This document shows positions 18,641-28,349 of a stretch of DNA of 64,000 nt, one piece after another (the stretch's first letter is position 1; each line of letters starts with the position of its first letter). Below the pieces are notes generated by a model. It searched no databases and was not told the DNA's origin. It saw only the letters and a list, made by a program, of their open reading frames with translations. The stretch is from Caballeronia concitans (lineage in GTDB: Bacteria; Pseudomonadota; Gammaproteobacteria; Burkholderiales; Burkholderiaceae): assembly GCF_001544615.1 (NCBI RefSeq), contig NZ_FCNV02000001.1:558001-622000 (forward strand), read 5' to 3'. Position numbers and translations under genes: made by a program.

Positions 18641-21070
18641 GTGAGCACCTTGAACATTCGCAAAGTCGCCGTGCTCGGCGCCGGCGTGATGGGCGCGCAG
18701 ATCGCTGCGCATCTGATCAACGCCCGCGTGCCCGTGCTGCTGTTCGACCTTCCCGCGAAGGAAGGCGCGAAGAACGCCATCGCGCTGAAGGCAATCGAGA
18801 ACCTCAAGAAGCTCTCGCCCGCCCCGCTAGGGATAAAAGACGATGCGCAATACATCGAACCGGCCAACTACGACGACGACATTGCTAAGCTGAAAGACTG
18901 CGATCTCGTCATCGAAGCCATCGCCGAGCGCATGGACTGGAAGCACGACCTCTACAAAAAGGTCTCGCCGCACCTCGCGCCGCACGCCATCTTCGCGAGC
19001 AACACGTCGGGCCTCTCGATCACCGAACTGTCGAACGGCTTCAGCGACGACCTCAAGCAACGCTTCTGCGGCGTGCACTTCTTCAATCCGCCGCGATACA
19101 TGCATCTGGTCGAACTGATCCCGACCGCATCGACGAATCCGGAAATCCTCGATCAACTCGAAACGTTCCTCACGAGCGTCATCGGCAAAGGCGTCGTGCG
19201 CGCGAAGGACACGCCGAACTTCATCGCGAACCGCGTCGGCGTGTTCTCGATCCTCGCCGTGATCGCCGAAGCCGAAAAGTTCGGCCTGCGCTTCGACGAA
19301 GTCGACGATCTCACCGGCTCGCGCCTCGGCCGCGCGAAATCCGCGACCTTCCGCACCGCCGATGTCGTCGGCCTCGACACGATGGCTCACGTCATCAAGA
19401 CGATGCAGGACAACCTCGCCGACGATCCGTTCTTCTCCGTCTACACCACGCCGCCCGTGCTCGCCGAACTCGTGAAGAACGGCGCGCTCGGCCAGAAGAC
19501 CGGCGCGGGCTTCTATCGCAAGGAAGGCAAGGCGATCAAGGTGCTCGACCCGAAGACCGCGCAATACGTCGATGGCGGCGCGAAAGCGGACGAAATCATC
19601 GGCCGCATTTTGAAGCGCCCGCCCGCCGAGCGCTTCAAGCTGCTGCGCGAAACCGACAACAAGCAGGCGCAATTCCTGTGGGCGATCTTCCGCGACGTGT
19701 TCCATTACATCGCGGTGCATCTCGAATCCATTGCCGATAACGCGCGCGATGTCGATCTCGCCATTCGCTGGGGCTTCGGCTGGAATCAGGGGCCGTTCGA
19801 AAGCTGGCAAGCGGCCGGCTGGCAGCAGATCGCGAAGTGGGTGCAGGAAGACATCGATGCCGGCAAGGCGCTCTCGAGCGCGCCGCTGCCCGCGTGGGTG
19901 CTCGACGGCCCCGTCGCGGAGAAGGGCGGCGTTCACGGCGACGAAGGATCGTGGTCGCCCGCCGCGCGAAAGTTCATGCCGCGTTCGACGCTGCCGGTCT
20001 ACGGCAAGCAAGTATTCCGCGCGCCGCTCGTCGGTGAAAGCGGCGCCGATCCGAAGACCTTCGGCAAGACGCTCTTCGAAACCGAGAACGTGCGCGCCTG
20101 GCTCGACGACGATCAGGGCGATGTCGTCATCGTCTCGTTCAAGACGAAGCTGAATACCATCGGCGCGGGCGTGATCGACGGCCTCACGCAAGCCATCGAA
20201 CTCGCGGAGAAGGAGTATCGCGGCGTCGTGATCTGGCAGCCGACGTCGCTGCAACTCGGCGCGCCGGGCGGTCCGTTCTCGGCGGGCGCCAATCTCGAAG
20301 AAGCCATGCCCGCGTTCATGATGGGCGGCGCGAAGGGCATCGAACCGTTCGTGAAGAAGTTCCAGCAAGGCATGCTGCGCGTGAAGTACGCGAACGTGCC
20401 GGTGGTCGCGGCGGTGTCGGGCATCGCGCTCGGCGGCGGCTGCGAATTGCTGCTGCATTCGGCGAAGCGCGTCGCGCACATCGAAAGCTATATCGGGCTC
20501 GTTGAAGTGGGCGTCGGTCTCGTGCCGGCGGGCGGCGGGCTGAAGGAAGCCGCGTTGCGCGCAGCCGAAGCCGCGAGCGCCGTCAACGCGACGAGCGACC
20601 TGCTCAAGTTCCTGCAGAAGCCGTTCGAGAACGCGGCGATGGCGAAGGTCTCGGCCTCCGCGCTCGAAGCCCGCGCGATGGGCTATCTGAAGCCGTCGGA
20701 CACCATCGTGTTCAACGTACACGAGCTGCTCGACATCGCGAAGAAAGAAGCGCGCGCGTTGTCGGATGCCGGTTATCGCGCGCCGCTGCGCGTGAAGCAG
20801 GTGCCGGTCGCGGGCCGCTCGGCGATCTCGACGATCAAGGCGTCGCTCGTCAACATGCGCGACGGGCGCTTCATCAGCGCGCACGACTATCTGATCGCGA
20901 GCCGCATCGCGGAAGCGGTGTGCGGCGGCGACGTCGAAGCGGGCAGTCTGGTCGATGAAGAATGGCTGCTCGCGCTCGAGCGCCGCGCGTTCGTCGAACT
21001 GCTCGGCACGCAAAAGACGCAGGAACGGATCATGGGCATGTTGCAGACCGGCAAGCCGGTGCGCAACTAA
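18641..21070 (+). CDS. FadN-like 3-hydroxyacyl-CoA dehydrogenase/enoyl-CoA hydratase
   Basis: An 809-residue bifunctional beta-oxidation enzyme. The N-terminal part is an NAD-dependent 3-hydroxyacyl-CoA dehydrogenase with a Rossmann GAGVMG loop (13-18) and the HFFNPP motif near 147; the C-terminal part (about 490-680) is a crotonase fold with an oxyanion loop region GIALGGGCELLLH. This order, dehydrogenase first, is the reverse of Escherichia coli FadB and matches Bacillus subtilis FadN; the acyl-CoA dehydrogenase/FadN/thiolase grouping also mirrors fadNAE. Translation starts at GTG 18641 behind GGAGG at 18626-18630. The next gene begins 14 nt after the stop. Confidence 0.95.
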   Translation: MSTLNIRKVAVLGAGVMGAQIAAHLINARVPVLLFDLPAKEGAKNAIALKAIENLKKLSPAPLGIKDDAQYIEPANYDDDIAKLKDCDLVIEAIAERMDWKHDLYKKVSPHLAPHAIFASNTSGLSITELSNGFSDDLKQRFCGVHFFNPPRYMHLVELIPTASTNPEILDQLETFLTSVIGKGVVRAKDTPNFIANRVGVFSILAVIAEAEKFGLRFDEVDDLTGSRLGRAKSATFRTADVVGLDTMAHVIKTMQDNLADDPFFSVYTTPPVLAELVKNGALGQKTGAGFYRKEGKAIKVLDPKTAQYVDGGAKADEIIGRILKRPPAERFKLLRETDNKQAQFLWAIFRDVFHYIAVHLESIADNARDVDLAIRWGFGWNQGPFESWQAAGWQQIAKWVQEDIDAGKALSSAPLPAWVLDGPVAEKGGVHGDEGSWSPAARKFMPRSTLPVYGKQVFRAPLVGESGADPKTFGKTLFETENVRAWLDDDQGDVVIVSFKTKLNTIGAGVIDGLTQAIELAEKEYRGVVIWQPTSLQLGAPGGPFSAGANLEEAMPAFMMGGAKGIEPFVKKFQQGMLRVKYANVPVVAAVSGIALGGGCELLLHSAKRVAHIESYIGLVEVGVGLVPAGGGLKEAALRAAEAASAVNATSDLLKFLQKPFENAAMAKVSASALEARAMGYLKPSDTIVFNVHELLDIAKKEARALSDAGYRAPLRVKQVPVAGRSAISTIKASLVNMRDGRFISAHDYLIASRIAEAVCGGDVEAGSLVDEEWLLALERRAFVELLGTQKTQERIMGMLQTGKPVRN

Positions 21071-21084
21071 TCGCGGAGCAAGCA

Positions 21085-22284
21085 ATGAGCAAACAACTTC
21101 AAGACGCATATATCGTCGCCGCGAGCCGCACGCCGATCGGCAAGGCGCCGCGCGGCGTGTTCAGAAACACGCGCCCGGACGAACTGCTCGTCCACGCGAT
21201 CAAATCGGCCGTGGCCCAAGTGCCGGGACTCGATACCAGCGTGATCGAAGACGCGATCGTCGGCTGCGCGATTCCCGAAGCCGAGCAAGGGCTGAACGTC
21301 GCGCGCATGGGCGCACTGCTCGCCGGGCTGCCGCAGTCGGTCGGCGGCGTGACGGTGAACCGCTTCTGCGCATCCGGGCTGACGGCGCTCGCGATGGCGG
21401 CGGACCGCATCCGCGTCGGGGAAGCCGATGCGATGATCGCGGGCGGCTGCGAATCCATGAGCATGGTGCCGATGATGGGCAACAAGCCGTCGCTGTCGCC
21501 GCATATCTTCGATCGCAACGAAGATGTCGGCATCGCATACGGCATGGGGCTGACGGCGGAACAAGTGGCCGAACGCTGGAAGGTGAGCCGCGAGGCGCAG
21601 GACGCGTTCGCCGTGGAGTCGCATCGCCGTGCGCTGGCGGCGCAGCAATCGGGCGAATTCGCCGATGAAATCGCCGCCTACACGCTGAACGAGCGCTTCC
21701 CGGATATCGCGTCCGGCGAAGTGCGCGTGAATGCGCGCGAGATCGCGTTCGACGAAGGCCCGCGCGCCGACACGACGCTCGAAGGTCTCGCGAAGCTGCG
21801 CCCCGTTTTCGCGAACAAGGGCTCGGTGACGGCGGGCAATAGCTCGCAGACGTCGGATGGCGCGGGCGCGCTGATCGTCGTGTCGGAAAAGATCCTGAAG
21901 CAGTTCAACCTGACGCCGCTCGCGCGCTTCGTGAGCTTCGCGGTGCGCGGCGTGCCGCCGGAGATCATGGGCATCGGGCCGAAGGAAGCGATTCCAGCGG
22001 CGCTCAAGGCGGCGGGTTTGAAGCAGGACGACCTCGACTGGATCGAGCTGAACGAGGCGTTCGCGGCGCAATCGCTCGCGGTCATCAACGATCTCAGCCT
22101 CGATGCATCGAAGGTCAATCCGCTCGGCGGCGCGATCGCGCTCGGGCATCCGCTCGGCGCGACGGGCGCGATCCGCTCGGCGACGGTCGTGCACGGCCTG
22201 CGCCGCCGCAACCTGAAGTACGGCATGGTGACGATGTGCGTCGGCACCGGCATGGGCGCGGCGGGCATCATCGAACGCGTTTGA
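21085..22284 (+). CDS. fadA: Acetyl-CoA C-acyltransferase (3-ketoacyl-CoA thiolase)
   Basis: A 399-residue thiolase. The acyl-accepting cysteine is C95 in VNRFCASGLT, the catalytic histidine is in LGHPLGATGA, and the second cysteine is in the C-terminal MCVGTGMGAAG. It cleaves 3-ketoacyl-CoA with CoA to acetyl-CoA and a shortened acyl-CoA, the last step of the cycle. The start ATG at 21085 has GGAG just upstream; a longer in-frame reading overlaps the previous gene and is rejected. FadA is used as a functional label; I cannot exclude another degradative thiolase of this class. Confidence 0.93.
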   Translation: MSKQLQDAYIVAASRTPIGKAPRGVFRNTRPDELLVHAIKSAVAQVPGLDTSVIEDAIVGCAIPEAEQGLNVARMGALLAGLPQSVGGVTVNRFCASGLTALAMAADRIRVGEADAMIAGGCESMSMVPMMGNKPSLSPHIFDRNEDVGIAYGMGLTAEQVAERWKVSREAQDAFAVESHRRALAAQQSGEFADEIAAYTLNERFPDIASGEVRVNAREIAFDEGPRADTTLEGLAKLRPVFANKGSVTAGNSSQTSDGAGALIVVSEKILKQFNLTPLARFVSFAVRGVPPEIMGIGPKEAIPAALKAAGLKQDDLDWIELNEAFAAQSLAVINDLSLDASKVNPLGGAIALGHPLGATGAIRSATVVHGLRRRNLKYGMVTMCVGTGMGAAGIIERV

Positions 22285-22339
22285 TCTCGAATGGTCCGCG
22301 AGTGCGGTCGCTCGCGGGCCGACATGAAGGAGACAGCGG

Positions 22340-23104
22340 ATGGACATTCAGATCGAACGCGCGGAAGGCGTGCTGAGCATCGTGCTCAATCGGCCGGACA
22401 AGAAGAACGCGATCACCGCGGCGATGTATCAGGAAATGGCCGACGGCCTTTACGAAGCGGAGAAGGACCCGGCGGTGCGCGCCGTGCTGCTGCGCGGCAA
22501 CGGCGGCGCGTTCAGCGCGGGCAACGACCTCGAAGACTTTCTCAACGATCCGCCTAAGGACCAGGACGGGCCCGTGTTCCAGTTCCTGCGTCGTTTAAGC
22601 GCGATGCCGAAGCCCGTGGTCGCGGCGGTATCGGGCGTGGCGGTGGGTATCGGCACGACGATGCTTCTGCACTGCGACATCGTCTATGCCGCGAAGCACG
22701 CGAAGTTTTCGCTGCCGTTCGTGCAACTGGGGCTGTGTCCGGAGGCGGCGTCGAGCTTGCTGCTGCCGGGCATCGCGGGATATCAGCGCGCGGCGGAGAA
22801 GCTGCTTCTGGGCGAAGCGTTCGATGTCGATGAAGCGATCAGCATGGGCTTCGTCAACGGCGCGATGGAAGCCGCCGAGTTGGACGCCTATGCGTTCGAG
22901 CGTGCGAGACGGCTCGCGGCGCTGCCGGCCGGATCGCTGCGCACGACGAAGGCGCTGATGAAAGGCGCGCAGTCGATGGACGTGGCCGCGCGCATGGAAG
23001 AAGAGGCGGCGCATTTCGCGCGGATGCTCGTCGCGCCGGAAGCGCGCGAAGCGTTCGCGGCGTTCTTCGGGAAGCGGAAGGCGGATTTCAAGCAGTTCGA
23101 GTGA
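22340..23104 (+). CDS. Enoyl-CoA hydratase/isomerase
   Basis: A 254-residue single-domain crotonase. It has the substrate-binding segment FSAGNDLEDF near residues 57-66 and the oxyanion GVAVGIGTTMLLHCD near 95-109; FVQLGLCPEAASS carries a glutamate at the usual catalytic position, but the second glutamate of classical hydratases is replaced in the GIGTT segment, so isomerase or another crotonase reaction is possible. GGAG lies upstream of ATG. It ends the fatty-acid cluster and converges on fdhD with a 6-nt gap. Confidence 0.9.
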   Translation: MDIQIERAEGVLSIVLNRPDKKNAITAAMYQEMADGLYEAEKDPAVRAVLLRGNGGAFSAGNDLEDFLNDPPKDQDGPVFQFLRRLSAMPKPVVAAVSGVAVGIGTTMLLHCDIVYAAKHAKFSLPFVQLGLCPEAASSLLLPGIAGYQRAAEKLLLGEAFDVDEAISMGFVNGAMEAAELDAYAFERARRLAALPAGSLRTTKALMKGAQSMDVAARMEEEAAHFARMLVAPEAREAFAAFFGKRKADFKQFE

Positions 23105-23110
23105 AGCCGC

Positions 23111-23938
23111 TCACTCCACGTCGTATTCGACGAAACTGCTTTCCCGCGCAAAGCTCACGAGCCGCAAGCCCGCCTGCTTCGCGATAGAGATGGCAAGCGA
23201 CGTCGGCGCAGAAATGGTCACGACCATCGGCACGCCGACGCGCGCCGACTTGCGCACCAGCTCGTAACTCGCGCGGCTCGACAGGAAGACGAAGCCTTGC
23301 GTCGTATCCACGCGCTGCAGCACGAGCTGACCGATGAGCTTGTCTAGCGCGTTATGCCGGCCGACATCCTCGAACGCGAATCGCACGGCGCCGCTTTCGT
23401 CGCACCACGCGGCCGCGTGCAGGCCGCCGGTGAGCTTCGTCAATCGCTGATGCTCGGGCAATTCGCGCGCCGCGCGCTCGATCGCATCGGGCGCGAGCCT
23501 CGCGAGAAAGCCCGTGTCCGGCACGCGCTCCGGCTGAAGATCCAGCAAGTCGATGCTCTCGATCCCGCACACGCCGCAACCCGTGCGCCCCGCGAGCGCC
23601 CGCCGCTTGTCCTTCAGCGATGCGAACGCCTGCTGCACGACTTGCAGATGCACTTCGGCGTGCGGCAGCGCGTGACCGTCGTCGCGGTAATAGACCTCGA
23701 TATCGTGGATATCGCTTCCGCGCTCGACGATGCCTTCGGTCAGCGAGAAGCCCACCGCGAACGCTTCGAGATCGCGCGGCGTGCACATCATCACCGCGTG
23801 CGAGATGCCGTTGTACACCAGCGCGACGGGCCATTCCTGACCGACGTTATCACTCGCCGCGGCGATCTCCCCGCGCCGGTTTCTTCGCACTTGCCGTTCG
23901 ACGTAGCCCGGCTGATCTTCGGTTTCGATTTGATTCAC
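23111..23938 (-). CDS. fdhD: Formate dehydrogenase accessory sulfurtransferase FdhD
   Basis: FdhD transfers sulfur from IscS to the molybdenum cofactor of formate dehydrogenase. The catalytic cysteine pair lies in TGCGVCG (C121 and C124 with this start), and the family blocks FSLTEGI, LTGGLHAAA, EDVGRHNALDK and FLSSRASYELV are all present. I take GTG at 23938 as the start because GGAG stands 9 nt before it and the extra 36 residues available to the GTG at 24046 are unlike the family; the choice is uncertain. No formate dehydrogenase gene is in the window. It is divergent from the nitrate-reductase-associated gene. Confidence 0.93.
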   Translation of the reverse strand: MNQIETEDQPGYVERQVRRNRRGEIAAASDNVGQEWPVALVYNGISHAVMMCTPRDLEAFAVGFSLTEGIVERGSDIHDIEVYYRDDGHALPHAEVHLQVVQQAFASLKDKRRALAGRTGCGVCGIESIDLLDLQPERVPDTGFLARLAPDAIERAARELPEHQRLTKLTGGLHAAAWCDESGAVRFAFEDVGRHNALDKLIGQLVLQRVDTTQGFVFLSSRASYELVRKSARVGVPMVVTISAPTSLAISIAKQAGLRLVSFARESSFVEYDVE

Positions 23939-24142
23939 TTGACTGCACTCCGTTGCCGCACGAACGATGACCGGACGACGTCCGGGTATGCGGCTTGCTA
24001 AAGGAACGTGCTGTTCGCGCTGGTTCACAGGCGCACGCAGCGGCACAGATTTGCACGGTTCCAGCTCAATACCAGGCCCTACAATAACTTAAGCGGGCGA
24101 TGCGCGCCGGCGCGCGCCCCTCAAACCAATGAGGCTATCGCC

Positions 24143-24622
24143 ATGGGACTTTACGACGCCGCCCGTCTCTTTCAGTTCGAGATCGAATCCTCGGACAACC
24201 TGCGCTTCATTCCGCTCGCGGTCCGCTTCAATCTCGACCGCTTCGGCATGCGCATCTCGCTCGATCAATGGCAGATGCTTCCTTATGACGATCGCGTGCT
24301 GCTCGCGCGCTTTCCGATAGAAGACGAAGCGGAACTGGAGAAGAACTTCGACCTCGCGCTCGAAGAGATGCTGAAAACGCACGCGAACGCCGCGCCGGAA
24401 AAGATTCCGCGCGATACCGAGCCGGTCTGGGCGCATACCGACGCCGTGCCCGAGACCGTCATCCGCCAGAGCAGTCTCGCGGGCGTGAGCGCGCCGAGCC
24501 TCTCGCGCTGGGCCCAACTCGACCGCTTCCAGCGCTATGCGCTCGCCAAGCTGTCGCGCAACACGGACAAGGCCAATCACGACTTCCTGCCCGCGATGCG
24601 CGAGTTCGGGCTGGCCGAGTAG
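24143..24622 (+). CDS. Nitrate reductase associated protein
   Basis: A 159-residue cytosolic protein that I recognise as the nitrate reductase associated family first noted in cyanobacterial and proteobacterial nitrate assimilation clusters. Typical features are LFQFEIES near the start, RFIPLAVRFNLDRFGMR.ISLDQW in the middle and a C-terminal helical part. Its molecular role is not known. Start ATG 24143; a longer in-frame reading has no ribosome-binding site. A TACAAT hexamer at about 24079 could be the -10. With fdhD (divergent) and narK about 6 kb away it hints at nitrate/formate metabolism nearby, but no reductase is encoded here. Confidence 0.82.
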   Translation: MGLYDAARLFQFEIESSDNLRFIPLAVRFNLDRFGMRISLDQWQMLPYDDRVLLARFPIEDEAELEKNFDLALEEMLKTHANAAPEKIPRDTEPVWAHTDAVPETVIRQSSLAGVSAPSLSRWAQLDRFQRYALAKLSRNTDKANHDFLPAMREFGLAE

Positions 24623-24801
24623 GCCGCCGAATAGGGCGAGCGAAAGTTTTTTCCACGCGGCACTAAAGCCCGCGTGAACGCTGCCGTTATCCACGTTATC
24701 CATTAATCGCGGTGTGAATCTCGTGTTCGCACCGCGCTTTTGCGTGGGCGCGCGCGGCATGGGCGCATCCATCGCGGAACAACAGGATCGGCCCGTCGCT
24801 C

Positions 24802-27800
24802 ATGACTCGTTTCCTCTCCAGGCGTTTGCTGGTCAACACCGCCGTGGTCCTCGCCGCGCTCGGCGCGAATGCGTTCGTCGCGTGCGAGCGGATCGCGGAT
24901 CTGCGCGACAGCAACGCCCGCACGCTGCGCTCGATGAGTCTTCTCCGCGATATCTCGGCGTATCGCGGCGCGCTCGGCGAGGCGCTCACGCAACTGAGCC
25001 GTTTCGAGGCGACGGGCGTGGCCGAGTCGGCGGCGCGGCACGAAGCGCGCGAAGCGCATCTCGACGCGCTCGAAAGCGGCCTGCGCGCCCAGACCGCGAT
25101 GGAGCCGGGACTCGGCGGCGCATTCGAAGCGCTCGCCGCGCGCGCCGCGATCATGCGCGACGACGCGAATCTCGCCGACGAACGCGCTCGCAACGCCCCC
25201 GCCGACGACTCGCGCGCCTGGGCCGACGCCGCGTTCGTCAAGCTCGGCGAAGATCAGCAGGCGGTCGATGAAGAACTCGCGGCCGTCCGTTCACGAATCG
25301 ACATGGCGACGATCGCCGCGCTCGACCGCTCGGCGACCGGCTCCAGCGGCGCGATGCTGCTGCTCGCGTTCACCATGCTCGCGGGCAGCGGCGTGCTCAT
25401 CTATCTCTTCGCGAGCCACGAGCGTTCGTCGCGCGAAAAGCTCGGCGTCGCGCGGGCGAAGCATCGCAGCAACGAGCGATTCCGCAGCATGTTCGAGGCG
25501 CATCCGGTGCCGATGTGGATCGTCGACCGGGAAACGATGCGCTTCATTGCCGTGAATCCGGCTGCTATCGAGCATTACGGCTATTCTGAAGCCGAGTTCA
25601 TGGAGATGACGTTGCGCGATCTTCACGTCGCCGACGACTTCGACCGTTTCACGGCGCGGCTCGCGCGCGGCGGCGCGGAAAGCGGCGAGCGGGCAAACGA
25701 GCGTACCGGTGAACGCGCGACGCGCGGCCAGCGATCGAGCGGCGTGTGGCGCTATCGGCATCGCGATGGCTCGACGATCAGCGCGGACGTGTCGCATCAC
25801 GCGCTCACGTATTCGAACCGGCCGGGGCTTTTCATGCTCGCGAACGACGTGACCGACCGCATCAACGCGGAAGCGGAAGCGCGCCGTTCGAACGAAATGC
25901 TCGAAGCGGTCATCGACAACATTCCGCAGCGCGTGTTCTGGAAGGACCGCGAATCGCGCTATCTCGGCTGCAACAACGCGTTCGCCCGCGATGCGGGGCT
26001 CGCGTACAACGAGCAGGTCATCGGCAAGACGGACTACGAGCTGCCGTGGTCCTCCGCCTCCGACGTGGTGCGCGCCGACGATCAGGAAGTCATCCAGACG
26101 ACCGTGCCGAAGATGCATTTCGAGCGCGACGTGCTCGTCGGCGACACGCTGCACACGGTCGTCACGAGCTTGCTGCCGCTGCTCGACGGCGAGGGCAATT
26201 CCATCGGCGTGCTCGGTTCGTATCAGGACGTGACCGAGCGCAAGCGCGCCGAACTCGCGCTGCGTCTGCAAAGCCGCGCGCTCGACGCGAGCGTGAACGC
26301 CATTCTTATCACCGGCGTGGTGAACGGCGCGAACGTGATCGAGTATGCGAACCCGGCGTTCAAGCGCATCACGGGTTACGAGCCGAGCGAAGTCATCGGG
26401 CGCGACTGCCGGTTCCTGCACGGCAAGGACAGCGAACAGGACGGCCTCGCGTCGATCCGCCGCGCGCTCACCGCGAACGCCGAAACGAGCGTCGTGGTGC
26501 GGAACTATCGCAAGGACGGGGCGCTGTTCTGGAATCAGCTGTTCGTCGCGCCGGTGCCGAATGCGCAGGGCATGACGACGCATCACATCGGCATCATCAA
26601 CGACGTGACCGACCTGATGGACTATCAGGAGCAACTCGAATATCAGGCGAATTACGACACGCTCACGCGCCTGCCGAACCGCAATCTGCTGCGCGATCGC
26701 TTGCAACAAGCGATCGAACATGCGCGGCGGCGCGAATCGAAGATCGCGGTCGTGTTCATGGACCTCGACGGTTTCAAGAACGTGAACGATAGCCTCGGCC
26801 ACAGCGTCGGCGACAGGCTGCTCGCGGTGATCGGCGAGCGGCTCGCGCGTTCTGCACGCACGAGCGATACGGTCGCGCGCCACGGCGGCGACGAGTTCGT
26901 GATCGTGCTGACGGATGTAACCGACGAAGCCGATCTCATTGCATGGATGGAGCGCACGCGCGCGGCGATTTCTGAACCGGTATGGCTCGACGAAACGGAG
27001 CTTTACGTCGGCTGCAGCATGGGCGCGAGTCTTTTCCCGCAGGACGGCGACGACGCCGAGACCGTGCTCCAGAAAGCCGACTTGGCGATGTATCGCGCGA
27101 AGGATCTCGGGCGCAACACGTATCAGTTCTACGAGCCCGAGATGAACGCGAGCGCCGGCGCACGCATGAATCTGGAGCGGCGGCTGCGGCGCGCGCTGCG
27201 CGACGGCGAATTCCTGCTGCACTATCAGCCGCAGGTGGATATGGCGACGCGTGCGATCGTCGGCATCGAGGCGCTCGTGCGCTGGCACGATCCGGAGCAG
27301 GGGCTCGTGTCGCCGGCGGCGTTCATTCCGGTCGCGGAGGAAAGCGGGCTGATCGGGCCGCTGTCCGAATGGGTACTGCGCGAGGCGTGCCGGCAGAACA
27401 AGGCGTGGCAGGACGCCGGGCTGCCGCCCGCGCGCATGTCGGTGAATCTGTCGGCGCGGCATTTCCAGCAGCGCGATATCGCGGCACTCGTCACGTCCGT
27501 GCTCGAAGAAACCGGCCTCGAGCCGCGCTATCTCGAACTCGAACTGACCGAAAGCGCGATCATGCGCAACGCCGACAACGCTGCGGCCATGCTCTCAGAG
27601 CTATCGGCGCTCGGCATCGGCATTGCCATCGACGACTTCGGGACCGGCTATTCAAGCCTGTCGTATCTGAAGCGCTTCCCGGTGCATCGGCTGAAGATCG
27701 ATCGCTCGTTCGTGGCGGACATCGGCTCGTCGGGCGACGACGAAACCATCACGTCCGCGATCATCGCGCTCGCGCATTCGCTGGAATTGCAGGTGATCGC

Positions 27801-27939
27801 GGAAGGCGTCGAAACGGACGCGCAGCACGAATTCCTGCGCAAGCGCGATTGCGACGAAATGCAGGGCTTCCTTTTCTCACGCCCGATGCCGCACGACGCC
27901 ATTCCGGGCTTGTTGAAGCAGGGCGTGCTGTTGAACTGA
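24802..27939 (+). CDS. Membrane PAS-PAS-PAS-GGDEF-EAL cyclic-di-GMP protein
   Basis: A 1045-residue signalling protein. A transmembrane helix (about 9-27), a helical periplasmic region (about 28-175) and a second helix (about 180-203) are followed by three PAS-type domains (about 225-355, 360-485, 490-615), a GGDEF domain (about 625-790) and an EAL domain (about 800-1040). GGDEF is intact at 695-699 and the inhibitory-site RxxD is present as R686-D689. EAL is intact (E823-L825), with downstream ELTES and DDFGTGYSS motifs. Both synthesis and hydrolysis of cyclic-di-GMP are therefore chemically possible. The third PAS (GRDCRFLHGKDSEQ) looks like a LOV-type core: the NCRFL motif has D before C, and this C is at the flavin-adduct position. 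Confidence 0.93.
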   Translation: MTRFLSRRLLVNTAVVLAALGANAFVACERIADLRDSNARTLRSMSLLRDISAYRGALGEALTQLSRFEATGVAESAARHEAREAHLDALESGLRAQTAMEPGLGGAFEALAARAAIMRDDANLADERARNAPADDSRAWADAAFVKLGEDQQAVDEELAAVRSRIDMATIAALDRSATGSSGAMLLLAFTMLAGSGVLIYLFASHERSSREKLGVARAKHRSNERFRSMFEAHPVPMWIVDRETMRFIAVNPAAIEHYGYSEAEFMEMTLRDLHVADDFDRFTARLARGGAESGERANERTGERATRGQRSSGVWRYRHRDGSTISADVSHHALTYSNRPGLFMLANDVTDRINAEAEARRSNEMLEAVIDNIPQRVFWKDRESRYLGCNNAFARDAGLAYNEQVIGKTDYELPWSSASDVVRADDQEVIQTTVPKMHFERDVLVGDTLHTVVTSLLPLLDGEGNSIGVLGSYQDVTERKRAELALRLQSRALDASVNAILITGVVNGANVIEYANPAFKRITGYEPSEVIGRDCRFLHGKDSEQDGLASIRRALTANAETSVVVRNYRKDGALFWNQLFVAPVPNAQGMTTHHIGIINDVTDLMDYQEQLEYQANYDTLTRLPNRNLLRDRLQQAIEHARRRESKIAVVFMDLDGFKNVNDSLGHSVGDRLLAVIGERLARSARTSDTVARHGGDEFVIVLTDVTDEADLIAWMERTRAAISEPVWLDETELYVGCSMGASLFPQDGDDAETVLQKADLAMYRAKDLGRNTYQFYEPEMNASAGARMNLERRLRRALRDGEFLLHYQPQVDMATRAIVGIEALVRWHDPEQGLVSPAAFIPVAEESGLIGPLSEWVLREACRQNKAWQDAGLPPARMSVNLSARHFQQRDIAALVTSVLEETGLEPRYLELELTESAIMRNADNAAAMLSELSALGIGIAIDDFGTGYSSLSYLKRFPVHRLKIDRSFVADIGSSGDDETITSAIIALAHSLELQVIAEGVETDAQHEFLRKRDCDEMQGFLFSRPMPHDAIPGLLKQGVLLN

Positions 27940-27953
27940 CGAAGACGCCGCCT

Positions 27954-28349
27954 TTAATCCAGCGGCGGAAGCGCGCGCGGGCGGCGGTCGTTGTCGGTGG
28001 CGACGTAGGTGAGCGTCGCTTCCGTCACCTTGACGACTTCCTCGGCGAGGCTTAGGCGCTGCGCATAGACTTCGACGTAGACGGTGATCGACGTATTGCC
28101 CGTCTTCACGATGTCGGTATAGAAGCTCAGCAGGTCGCCGACGAATACCGGATTCTTGAACAGGAACGAATTCACCGCGATGGTCGCGACGCGGCCGTTC
28201 GCGCGACGGCTCGCCGGGATGGAACCGGCAATGTCCACTTGCGCCATGATCCATCCGCCGAAGACGTCGCCGTGCATGTTGGAATCGGCGGGTTGCGGCA
28301 CGACGCGCAGCGTGACGGGCTTCTGAGGCAGTTTCGATTCTTCAGGCAT
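27954..28349 (-). CDS. Hotdog-fold acyl-CoA thioesterase (YciA-like)
   Basis: A 131-residue thioesterase of the YciA/acyl-CoA hydrolase group. The segment NMHGDVFGGWIMAQVDIAGS (about 24-43) carries the conserved Asn, His/Gly and Asp of the active site, and ATIAVNSFLFKNPVFVGDLL follows on the central strand. It hydrolyses acyl-CoA thioesters to free acid and CoA in the cytosol. Two ATG codons are possible, at 28349 and 28370; I use 28349 because PEESKLPQKPVTLRVVPQP resembles family N termini. It converges on the GGDEF-EAL gene with a 14-nt gap. Confidence 0.9.
   Translation of the reverse strand: MPEESKLPQKPVTLRVVPQPADSNMHGDVFGGWIMAQVDIAGSIPASRRANGRVATIAVNSFLFKNPVFVGDLLSFYTDIVKTGNTSITVYVEVYAQRLSLAEEVVKVTEATLTYVATDNDRRPRALPPLD

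Noticed and set aside
23354-24001. 215-codon plus-strand frame overlapping fdhD
   Set aside because: It is complementary to the FdhD coding sequence, whose conserved cysteine motif and family blocks settle the real strand.
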